Below, one piece after another: positions 44,287 to 54,388 of a stretch of DNA of 64,000 nt; within the stretch, counting starts at the first letter, position 1; each line of letters starts with the position of its first letter. This DNA is from Dolichospermum compactum NIES-806 (lineage in GTDB: Bacteria > Cyanobacteriota > Cyanobacteriia > Cyanobacteriales > Nostocaceae): positions 4,750,631 to 4,814,630 of the forward strand of contig NZ_AP018316.1 in assembly GCF_002368115.1 (NCBI RefSeq), read 5' to 3'. The position numbers were made by a program, and so were the translations under genes. Below the pieces are notes generated by a model. The model was not told where the DNA came from, ran no database searches, and worked only from the letters and a program-made list of their open reading frames with translations.

Positions 44287-44769
44287 ATGATTATGAGATG
44301 GGAAGAAGTTTGTGAAAATAAACAATTACAAGATTTACCCTTCAAAATTGAATTAAATAAATGGGGACAAATTGTCATGAGTCCTGTAAAAATTAAACAC
44401 TCTTTTCATCAAGGAAGAATCCAACGACTATTAGAATCTTTATTAAAAACTGGCGAAGTCATGCCAGAATGTGCAATCAATACATCAGACGGCGTTAAAG
44501 TTGCTGATGTCGTTTGGTGTTCAGATACAAGATTTGATCAAATTCAAGATGAAATATCAGCTTCCATAGCACCAGAAATTTGTATAGAAGTTAAATCTAC
44601 GGGCAATACTATTGATGAAATGGAATTTAAGAAACAATTATATTTAGAAGCTCAAGCAATTGAAGTATGGTTATGTAATGAACAAGGTGAAATCAGGTTC
44701 TATAATCAACAAGGTGAATTAGAAAACTCTTTGTTAGTTCCTGACTTTCCTCAACAAATTAAACGCTAA
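44287..44769 (+). CDS. Uma2-family (DUF820) endonuclease-like protein
   Basis: 160 residues. A PD-(D/E)xK-like core is visible: KVADVVWCSDTRF (Asp) and PEICIEVKSTGNT (ExK), followed by FKKQLYLEAQAIEVWLC, typical of the Uma2 family that is greatly expanded in cyanobacteria. Biological role unknown; restriction-endonuclease fold. The first Met or the Met two codons later could be the start. Confidence 0.85.
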   Translation: MIMRWEEVCENKQLQDLPFKIELNKWGQIVMSPVKIKHSFHQGRIQRLLESLLKTGEVMPECAINTSDGVKVADVVWCSDTRFDQIQDEISASIAPEICIEVKSTGNTIDEMEFKKQLYLEAQAIEVWLCNEQGEIRFYNQQGELENSLLVPDFPQQIKR

Positions 44770-44792
44770 TCTGCTGAACTTTGTTGTATCTA

Positions 44793-46385
44793 TCACCTTT
44801 CACCTACAGTCCACCAAGCTAAAGCATAAGGTTGAGTAGCTTCATTAACCTGCTTCTTGAATTGCACCCGAATCTTATAGTTACCATTAGTAGGAACTGG
44901 ACAAAAAATATGTTCCACACTATCAACTTCACTCACAGAATCACAAACCACAACTTCATTATTTTTCCCATTTTCCTTAACTAAATAGACATCAAGATTA
45001 TTTAATCCTTTATCTATAAATGTTTCCCCTATATCATATTCCTGATTATTATCTTTATCATTCAACTCCACCAAACGATTCCAAATTAAAGTAATAGCCA
45101 CAAAACTATTTTGTTTCAAACCATTTTGCAAAGTATATTCTCTAGAAGAATTAGCATTAACAGTGCCATAATCCCAACCAATAGACGGAACTGGTGCAGT
45201 AGGTTTCCATTCACCACCATTCAACTGTTGATAAGCTCGAAAAGCATTTAAATGACCTGCTCCCATTTGAGCATCCAGGGGAATTTTGGAATTTTTGTAA
45301 GCATTAGAAACTAACCAATCTTGATTTTGTTTATCAATTAAAGTCCTCGTCATTCCCAACCGTAAACCATCACCACCATCTTGAATCTTGTCCGCAGAAT
45401 TAAGTAATATTGCTTTCATGATCTGATGACGACGAGCATCAATAGTCCAATTTGCTTGTTTAGTTCGTAACTGTCTATCCACAAATTCCTGTAATAAAGC
45501 CACAGTAGCCGTAACTTGCGGTGCAGCAAAACTCGTACCTGTAGATTTATTTAACTTACCATCAGGATTAAGTAAAGGAATATTCGTCCCAGGAGCAACC
45601 AAACTAATTGCAATTCTCCCCCCAACGTTAAATTCCTTCCCGGCTAAACGATTTTCTATACCTTGATTAATACTCGCCAAATTAGAAACGTGAACTTTAT
45701 TAAAAATTCCCTTGCGTTCTGAAGAAAAAGCCACATTAATTGCGTTAAAATTGTCTGTAGGAATGGGAATCCCGCCTTTGCCTTGATTACCAGCAATGGT
45801 ATACACAACATCATGAACCCGACTAGACCAGTCAATACATAATGTTAGTAAAGCATTACCATCTAACATAGCTTCTGGTCGAGGATCACGTTCCAGAGGT
45901 TCACCAAAACTAAAATTAATCGCCCGCACATCACCACCATTTTGTAAAGCAATATGTTGTGCTGATAAACACTCCTCCGGTTGACCAATTTTTTTTGTAG
46001 ATCCGACAGCAGAAGAATACAGTCGCGCATTTGGTGCAACACCGGGAAAAGCCTTATCTTGACTCACCATCACACCAGAAACATTATAGGCATGAGGATC
46101 AACACCAACATTCGACTTAGCGGGAACATTGCGTGAAAACACTGCAAATGGAGATACAGCCCGATTTTTAGATACGGCTTTATCCCAGCCAAACATCCCC
46201 GGACGACCAATTTCCACTTGACCAATGGCAATTTTCCGCCCAGTCAAATTATAAGGGGCTTGATGTAGTTTCAGCGCATCAATACCGTTAGCGCCTAAAA
46301 AATTTGCAAACTTGACACCAGCAAAGACGGGTACAGTCAAGCAAGAAAAACCTAAACTCCAAAAAATTAGCCAATTTTTATTCAT
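44793..46385 (-). CDS. S8 subtilisin-like serine peptidase, exported, altered Asp site
   Basis: 530 residues with a signal peptide (WLIFWSLGFSCLTVPVFAG). The subtilase core keeps the catalytic Ser in STGTSFAAPQV (about 285), the oxyanion Asn in IAGNQGKGG (about 198) and a His in DPHAYNVSGVMVSQ (about 98). The expected catalytic Asp (DTG) reads VEIGRPG, so Glu replaces it, and HGTH is changed to HAYN. Activity may be reduced or altered (inference). A C-terminal beta domain (about 400-530) follows. Likely periplasmic or secreted. Confidence 0.82.
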   Translation of the reverse strand: MNKNWLIFWSLGFSCLTVPVFAGVKFANFLGANGIDALKLHQAPYNLTGRKIAIGQVEIGRPGMFGWDKAVSKNRAVSPFAVFSRNVPAKSNVGVDPHAYNVSGVMVSQDKAFPGVAPNARLYSSAVGSTKKIGQPEECLSAQHIALQNGGDVRAINFSFGEPLERDPRPEAMLDGNALLTLCIDWSSRVHDVVYTIAGNQGKGGIPIPTDNFNAINVAFSSERKGIFNKVHVSNLASINQGIENRLAGKEFNVGGRIAISLVAPGTNIPLLNPDGKLNKSTGTSFAAPQVTATVALLQEFVDRQLRTKQANWTIDARRHQIMKAILLNSADKIQDGGDGLRLGMTRTLIDKQNQDWLVSNAYKNSKIPLDAQMGAGHLNAFRAYQQLNGGEWKPTAPVPSIGWDYGTVNANSSREYTLQNGLKQNSFVAITLIWNRLVELNDKDNNQEYDIGETFIDKGLNNLDVYLVKENGKNNEVVVCDSVSEVDSVEHIFCPVPTNGNYKIRVQFKKQVNEATQPYALAWWTVGER

Positions 46386-46634
46386 AACCGCTTGTTACTC
46401 CCTTCCCAAATCAAGATTTATCTTCTTCCTTCCTTCCTTTCTTCGTGTCCTTCGTCCCTATATCCCTCCGGGACGCTGCGCGAACGTGGTTCATTTAATC
46501 CATATTCTTCCAGAGGGAAAGGAGAAAAGAGAGAGAAATTTTATTTAAAATTTTCATTTTTGAATTAATTTTTAATAATTTCTCCATATTTTGTTACAAT
46601 GCCTACAGACGAAGACGCTTAAAACCCACTAGCC

Positions 46635-47342
46635 ATGACCCAAAATTCATCTCAAAAGCCTATAGTTATCGCTCCATCTATCCTATCAGCAGATTTTAGC
46701 CGTCTGGGTGACGATATTCGCGCCGTAGACAAAGCCGGAGCAGATTGGATTCACGTTGATGTAATGGATGGACGTTTTGTCCCTAATATTACAATAGGTC
46801 CTCTGATTGTGGAGGCGATTCGTCCAGTTACCACCAAACCACTGGATGTCCACTTGATGATTGTGGAACCAGAAAAGTATGTGGAAGGTTTTGCTAAAGC
46901 TGGCGCTGATATTATTTCTGTCCACGCAGAACACAACGCTTCACCTCACTTACACCGCACTCTCGGACAAATCAGAGAACTCGGTAAGAAAGCTGGAGTT
47001 GTACTCAATCCGGGTACACCTTTGGAGTTAATTGAATATGTTCTAGAATTGTGCGATTTAGTGCTAATTATGAGCGTTAACCCCGGTTTCGGTGGTCAAA
47101 GCTTTATTCCTAGCGTAGTTCCTAAAATCCGCAAGTTGCGTCAAATGTGCGATGAACGCGGTTTAGATCCTTGGATTGAAGTTGACGGGGGACTAAAAGC
47201 TAATAATACTTGGCAAGTTTTGGAAGCTGGCGCTAATGCTATTGTAGCGGGTTCGGCTGTATTCAATGCCCCTGATTATGCTGAGGCGATTACCAATATC
47301 CGTAACAGTAAGCGTCCAACTCCAGAATTGGCTGCTGTTTAA
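46635..47342 (+). CDS. rpe: Ribulose-phosphate 3-epimerase
   Basis: 235 residues. Interconverts ribulose 5-phosphate and xylulose 5-phosphate in the Calvin and pentose phosphate cycles. TIM-barrel motifs: IAPSILSADFSRLGDDI, WIHVDVMDGRFVPNIT (metal His and Asp), VHLMIVEPE, MSVNPGFGGQSF and EVDGGLK. Full length. A strong palindromic terminator follows 28 bases after the stop. Confidence 0.97.
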   Translation: MTQNSSQKPIVIAPSILSADFSRLGDDIRAVDKAGADWIHVDVMDGRFVPNITIGPLIVEAIRPVTTKPLDVHLMIVEPEKYVEGFAKAGADIISVHAEHNASPHLHRTLGQIRELGKKAGVVLNPGTPLELIEYVLELCDLVLIMSVNPGFGGQSFIPSVVPKIRKLRQMCDERGLDPWIEVDGGLKANNTWQVLEAGANAIVAGSAVFNAPDYAEAITNIRNSKRPTPELAAV

Positions 47343-47370
47343 TTTAATACTTGTGATTAAGTAAGACTCA

Positions 47371-47401
47371 GATCCCCGACTTCTTTGAGAAGTCGGGGAT
47401 C
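47371..47401 (+). terminator. Terminator-like hairpin after rpe
   Basis: GATCCCCGACTTCT/AGAAGTCGGGGATC stem with TTG-type loop followed by TATTTTCTATTTTATTTTT, which supplies a T-rich tail. Same family as 15621 and 25560. Confidence 0.8.
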
Positions 47402-47479
47402 TATTTTCTATTTTATTTTTAATAAAATTTGATGCACTCTGGAATTTGGTTTCAGGGTGATATTTGCGTAATTTTTCTT

Positions 47480-47566
47480 AATTTACTGCAATATAAATGT
47501 AAAATAATTTAAGTAATTTTAACGTATTGGTTATTTCTAATTGTGATTTAATGAAATTAGTTGAGT
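47480..47566. repeat. Duplicated upstream segment (copy 2)
   Basis: Counterpart of 43266-43360; see there. A TATAAT box (47595-47600) lies just downstream and could drive the kinase fragment. Confidence 0.7.
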
Positions 47567-47657
47567 TGGCAGTATCCCGAAATTATACTTGTAGTATAAT
47601 ATTGTAGCGTATCCTTTATTGGCTCATCGTCATTGTTAAAATCATAAAAAAATCAGT

Positions 47658-48110
47658 ATGTCTAATGTAATCGGTGAAATTATTGGTGGTAAGTACGATA
47701 TCCAAACCAAACTGGGACAAGGTGGTAGTGGAGTAGTCTATTTAGCGAAAAAATTAGATACTAATGAGCGTTATGCTATTAAAACTCTTTCTACTGATGA
47801 AGATAACGCAATTAAACTTTTGGAAAGAGAAACTGAGACTTTAAAACGTTTTAATCATCCGAATATTGTTAAATTTATTGAACAAGGTTATGAAACCCGT
47901 CATAAGCTGGTTTATTTAGTATTAGAGTATTTAGATGGTCAAGATATTAAAACTTATTTTGATAGTGGCATTGATTTAAAAACAAAATTTAATCTATTTA
48001 AACAAATTACAGAGCGATGCTTGCTGAACATCTTCTCAAAAGTCTGGATGAAATTAATCCTGAAGTTGAAACTGTTTGGGAAAAAGAAATTGCAAATCGC
48101 ATACAGGTAA
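47658..48110 (+). pseudogene. Truncated Ser/Thr protein kinase (N-lobe only)
   Basis: The first ~118 residues are a Hanks-type kinase N-lobe: GGKYDIQTKLGQGGSGVVYLA (Gly loop), the AIKTL Lys and an ERETETLKRFNHPNIVKFIE helix-C region, then VYLVLEYLDGQDIKTYF hinge. Homology stops at about base 48010; after that the frame runs 33 residues through the DNA of an antitoxin gene in the wrong frame. The catalytic loop (HRD) and DFG are missing, so it cannot phosphorylate. An illegitimate recombination junction is the simplest reading. Confidence 0.8.
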
Positions 48111-48175
48111 TAGATAAAGGTCAAGTCGCGTTAATTCCAGCCGATGAAGTATTGCAAATATTAAGTAATCGCTGA
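48011..48175 (+). pseudogene. Addiction-module component (TIGR02574-like) fragment
   Basis: Reading frame AMLAEHLLKSLDEINPEVET then WEKEIANRIQVIDKG and ending EVLQILSNR matches the C-terminal ~54 residues of the short TIGR02574-type antitoxin family, whose usual front helix is absent. An ATG at 48017 could start a 52-residue protein. The fused 5' sequence belongs to the kinase. No RelE-like partner follows. Confidence 0.7.
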
Positions 48176-48600
48176 TATTGCTTGAATTCAATCCTCATGC
48201 ACAAATAGAACCCGCTTTACAGATTTGATAGTCAGTCTTCTCCTTAGGGGCTACCATTATTGGTAGTTTATGTGCTTTCAAACCCGCACCAGGGCAGTAA
48301 GAATTGGTTCTTTGGGTTCTTTGAGAACCTCACTTATACTCAACACGGCTTAATTATTTGATTTAAGCGGGTAGGGGTTTAGCATTGCTAAACCCCTACA
48401 AATCTAGGTTTTTCGTGATTTTACAAAAGTCCATGTCCCAACCGTTTTGAGTATACATGGATATCAAGTTTTCATTAGTAGAGGACTAAAGCCTGGAATC
48501 CCCCCAAGAAATGGGTTTCTCCAGAACGAATCGCACTTACACGTATCTCGGCTCAATACCAAAAAGGCTGAAAGTTTTACTTCACCTTACCCTGTGCCAG
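48176..48600. other. Unexplained non-coding segment
   Basis: Contains a perfect palindrome GTAGGGGTTTAGC/GCTAAACCCCTAC (about 48371-48399), a hairpin in CTACCATTATTGGTAG and a stretch shared with 28636-28672. A 70-residue ORF across 48447-48659 has no convincing features. It may be the eroded end of a mobile element. Confidence 0.35.
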
Positions 48601-48924
48601 TCAGTATGCAATTTGCTGCTCATCCATTGGAGTCAGATGAATTACTAACCGCTGATTAAGAGCATGAGCGATTTTTTGCAGCATGGAAAGAGAATGTCCT
48701 TCATAGTCAGCATCTTCTAGCCGTGCAATTACTGGTTGTTTTGTGCCAATCAGTTCAGCCAACTGTTTCTGCGTTAACCCAGCTTTGGTTCTGGCTTCAT
48801 ATATTAACTGTGCCACTTCTGCATTAATGGTAGATACCGCTACCATTGCCTCAAGTTGAGGATCAGTACGAGTCATCTTGTCGATAATTTTAATCGCATC
48901 CTTAGTCTTGGACATCATCATCAT
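48601..48924 (-). CDS. HigA-type XRE antitoxin
   Basis: 107 residues from the first of four consecutive ATG codons, preceded by GAGGAGGAGG. The C-terminal half is a helix-turn-helix: EARTKAGLTQKQLAELIGTK then QPVIARLEDADYEGHSLSML. Expected to neutralise its toxin and repress the operon. It overlaps the end of the toxin gene by 23 bases; toxin-first order is normal for HigBA. Confidence 0.88.
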   Translation of the reverse strand: MMMMSKTKDAIKIIDKMTRTDPQLEAMVAVSTINAEVAQLIYEARTKAGLTQKQLAELIGTKQPVIARLEDADYEGHSLSMLQKIAHALNQRLVIHLTPMDEQQIAY

Positions 48925-49159
48925 CCTCCTCCTCGTGGTAAGTGTGCGCTTCTGGGCTTTCCTCAAATAAACGCTTTCGCGCTATCGCTCGTTCGATATC
49001 AATTGCTGGTACTGCTGCTTGTTCTTTCGTAATGGCTTGTGCCAGAATCGCCACGTTTTGCCCATGAAAGAAGTACAAAATCCGGTACTGGACACGAATA
49101 TGCTTTGCCCGCAATTCATAAATTCCATCTCGCAGGTAATCCGCTCCAGGGCGACGCAT
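48902..49159 (-). pseudogene. HigB/RelE-superfamily toxin, 5'-truncated
   Basis: 85 residues: MRRPGADYLRDGIYELRAKH then VQYRILYFFHGQNVAILAQA and KEQAAVPAIDIERAIARKR match the C-terminal two thirds of the HigB-type (PF05973) mRNA interferase. The front 30-40 residues are missing; an in-frame TAA lies just upstream inside the 65-bp duplicated repeat. The toxin is probably inactive while its antitoxin remains intact. A short Glu/Asp-rich tail ends the protein. Confidence 0.75.
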
Positions 49160-49168
49160 GCTAAGTCC

Positions 49169-49298
49169 GGCGATCGCTGCTTAAATTATTGATAATGGTG
49201 CGTTACGCTGTCCCTAACACACCCTACTGTAGAGGCGATCGCTGCTTAAATTATTGATAATGGTGCGTTACGCTGTCCCTAACACACCCTACTGTAGA
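49169..49298. repeat. Perfect tandem duplication of a 65-bp unit
   Basis: Two identical copies beginning GGCGATCGCTGCTTAAATTA and ending CACACCCTACTGTAGA. Identity of the copies points to a recent event. It sits at the broken 5' end of the toxin gene. Confidence 0.92.
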
Positions 49299-49322
49299 GT
49301 GACAAAATCAAATTTTGGATGA

Positions 49323-50882
49323 TTATGGTGTTTCTGGAAATGTTTGCACTTTGCTATCAGGACTGAGGATAACTCGGATTCTCAAGTTTTGCCCAGCTTT
49401 ATTACTAGAAACAAAGGGTTTGCCAATTTCGGGAATACCACTACTATCAATGTATTCTCTAGCGACTTGATTTAATGGTAAAATTCTTTCGATTTTGCCG
49501 TCAATACCCAATGTTAAACTATATTCTAGAGTTTGTGAAAGTCCGGTTGGTGGTTGCCAACGCTTGTTGAGGTATTCTCTGGCTTCTGCTATTTGAGGTG
49601 TATCAAATAAGGTTTTGTTATCAGTAGTTTGGGTATCTGAGGTAGGTTTGGTTGCGGTTCTTAATCTGCTTGCTAAACTATCTTGATTTCCTATTGGAGA
49701 TGGCTGTTGTGGGGTAGTATTACTGGCAACACTTGGTGCTAATTCCGCAGCGGCAGGGGTAGGAATTAGGTTGGAAATATTACTTAAATTGTTGTTGGGG
49801 ATGGTGGCAATAGATGGAGATAGTTGGGTAATATCCGATGGTACATTCTTGGATTTCGTGGGATTTACTGCTTTTTTATTGGGAATAGTTGAAGCATTGG
49901 GGATGGCTTTTGTTACTTGTGTGATGTTGGCATTGGGAATGATCCCTGGTAGGGGAACTTGTGAAGTTAGAGGATAGGAGGAAGTATCGGATGGTATGGT
50001 TAATGGCGGCTGAGATGTTTTTGATGGTGCAGCTGGGATGGTTGCATTAGGAAAGGAAAGCGGGGGTGCGGGGGTACTCAGGTTAGGAAGTGGTGGTGTT
50101 AGTTGGGGTTGAGGGGTAATTAAGGGCAGGGATGGTGTTGGGATAGGGTCTTGTTGAGTAGGTTCTATAGCGACTGGTTCGGGAGAATGGGGGACGTTGT
50201 TGGCAACTTTCTGACGATTTTTCTGGATGTTGTTGGCATATTGCCAGGTAAATGGTGTTAAACCGGCTGCTAATACTAAGACTGCGGCAATGGGGGCCCA
50301 CTGAGGTAGACTCGGTTTAATAATTTGATGGCTGGTAGTTGGTAAGACGACCATATCAGATGAGTATTCGTCTAAAGCTGTTGCTAAATCAAATAGTTGT
50401 AGTAAAGTCAGTTCAATTACTTGTCCAGATGTTTGGTTGGCAAGATCACCAAAAAAGAGTTGATGAGTTAAATTATGGCTGGGTTCTAAATATATTTTTG
50501 TTTGGGGAATTTGGGTTTTAAAGGATGAGATATTTGGGGTGGGAGGGACAGATGGGGGAATGTCTGTTATTTCTGGTTCTGATGTTGCGTGGGGATGATC
50601 ACTGCCTAATAAGGTAATACTAAAATCTTCCGCAGATTGTTGCAGAAGTGTTTGAACGTAGGTGGTAACGATATCACATAAAATTTCTAGTTGTCGGCGA
50701 TCGCCCTGAACGAGTATTTTATCTGCTTCTGGTAGTCGAGGATCATCAAATCGCAAGCTAAAACTGAGATCACTAATCACAGTTTTGTCTGTCCACCTTG
50801 ACAAAGGGGAGTTTTGCGCCGATATTTCTAATGTACAAGTCGGGGGGGTGTAGCGACGAATTACAGAATTTGATGGAGACAT
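49323..50882 (-). CDS. DUF4335 protein with Pro-rich linker
   Basis: 519 residues from the ATG; an upstream TTG would add 5. The N-terminal DUF4335 region (about 1-180: RRYTPPTCTLEI to GQVIELTLLQLFDLATALDEY) is followed by one membrane span (about 200-217, AAVLVLAAGLTPFTWQYA), a long Pro/Ser/Thr-rich linker (about 230-400) and a C-terminal domain (EYLNKRWQPPTGLSQTLEYS) that resembles the periplasmic end of a TonB-like protein. It lies directly after the DUF3038 gene; the two families are linked in cyanobacteria. Function unknown. Confidence 0.85.
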   Translation of the reverse strand: MSPSNSVIRRYTPPTCTLEISAQNSPLSRWTDKTVISDLSFSLRFDDPRLPEADKILVQGDRRQLEILCDIVTTYVQTLLQQSAEDFSITLLGSDHPHATSEPEITDIPPSVPPTPNISSFKTQIPQTKIYLEPSHNLTHQLFFGDLANQTSGQVIELTLLQLFDLATALDEYSSDMVVLPTTSHQIIKPSLPQWAPIAAVLVLAAGLTPFTWQYANNIQKNRQKVANNVPHSPEPVAIEPTQQDPIPTPSLPLITPQPQLTPPLPNLSTPAPPLSFPNATIPAAPSKTSQPPLTIPSDTSSYPLTSQVPLPGIIPNANITQVTKAIPNASTIPNKKAVNPTKSKNVPSDITQLSPSIATIPNNNLSNISNLIPTPAAAELAPSVASNTTPQQPSPIGNQDSLASRLRTATKPTSDTQTTDNKTLFDTPQIAEAREYLNKRWQPPTGLSQTLEYSLTLGIDGKIERILPLNQVAREYIDSSGIPEIGKPFVSSNKAGQNLRIRVILSPDSKVQTFPETP

Positions 50883-50953
50883 AACAACAATTGCCAAGAA
50901 AAAAAATAGGTATTTTGGATTTTAGATAGGGAATGAAAATCAAAAATCGCTAA

Positions 50954-51556
50954 TTATTTTGTGGAAAGGTCTATGAGTGCTAACCACAAACGCCGATGTC
51001 CACCAGATGCACTATAAAAGAGTAAATTTATTAACAGTTTGAGGGCGAGGTTGGTAAGCAAATCTGTTGAAGTTGCTTCTTCCTCTTCCATCCGTTCTTG
51101 GTAGGTATTACAAAAAGCGTCTATGTAGTCTCCTAATAGGGTGGCTTGATGAGGTTTTTGCTTATTTGCTGTCAATTGTTCTAATAAACCTACAGCCCGC
51201 CGAATTAATTCTTGGTGTTGTTTGGCGAGATGGCAGATAATGAGAACTAGCGATCGCGCTTCTTCTACATCTAACTTTTTCCGTCCCCCTTGACTTTTGC
51301 GGAGGGGATTGGATTGCCGCAATCGCCACAATGCCACCCGATCTGGTACTTTGGATTCTAAGTTCAGACTAACTGCTGCTGACAGCATGGCTTCTGAACC
51401 AATACCAGTTAAGGTTTCTAGGGCTAATAGCACTAAATCTAACTGAGTTTTAATATTTTCCCATTGAGTTGTGTTTGGGACTGGGATTTGATTTAAATCC
51501 TCCCAAGGTGATTTTGGTATAGTCGGATTAGCGGTTGAGTGCATAACTTTTAGCAT
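50954..51556 (-). CDS. DUF3038 protein
   Basis: 200 residues, mostly helical, with no signal peptide: WENIKTQLDLVLLALETLTG, then RVALWRLRQSNPLRKSQGG and a C-terminal LLTNLALKLLINLLFYSASG. It matches the cyanobacterial DUF3038 family, whose gene habitually precedes DUF4335, as here (71 bases apart). Probably one operon; role unknown. Confidence 0.85.
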   Translation of the reverse strand: MLKVMHSTANPTIPKSPWEDLNQIPVPNTTQWENIKTQLDLVLLALETLTGIGSEAMLSAAVSLNLESKVPDRVALWRLRQSNPLRKSQGGRKKLDVEEARSLVLIICHLAKQHQELIRRAVGLLEQLTANKQKPHQATLLGDYIDAFCNTYQERMEEEEATSTDLLTNLALKLLINLLFYSASGGHRRLWLALIDLSTK

Positions 51557-51604
51557 AAATGATCAGGCTTAAAGAATCTGTGACTGTTACCTATTTGGAA
51601 ACGA

Positions 51605-51715
51605 GTTAGTCATTGGTCATTGGTCATTGGTCAGTTGTTGATCTTCTCCCTAACTCCCCTACCTCCCCTACTTCCCCTACCTCCCCTACCTCCCCTGCCT
51701 CCCCTGCCTCTCCTG
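51605..51715. repeat. Heptamer and CTCCCCTAC-type tandem repeats after mutS2
   Basis: ATTGGTC heptamers (51610-51632) and then about eight CTCCCCTAC/CTCCCCTGC nonamers, ending at the mutS2 stop codon. Confidence 0.8.
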
Positions 51716-54253
<2,538 letters not shown>

Positions 54254-54388
54254 GGTTTCAACAACAAATCTGAAGTTATCGTAACAATTTTAGCCTCTAG
54301 AAGACTACATTTTCCAGAATCAAATTTTCCGGTATCAATTCCTAGGGGCAATCCCCCCGTGGTTGCCCATATTATATATCAATTAGCA

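Noticed and set aside
48447..48659. 70-residue plus-strand ORF
   Set aside because: Overlaps the end of higA on the opposite strand and has no conserved pattern that I can name; kept only as unexplained sequence.
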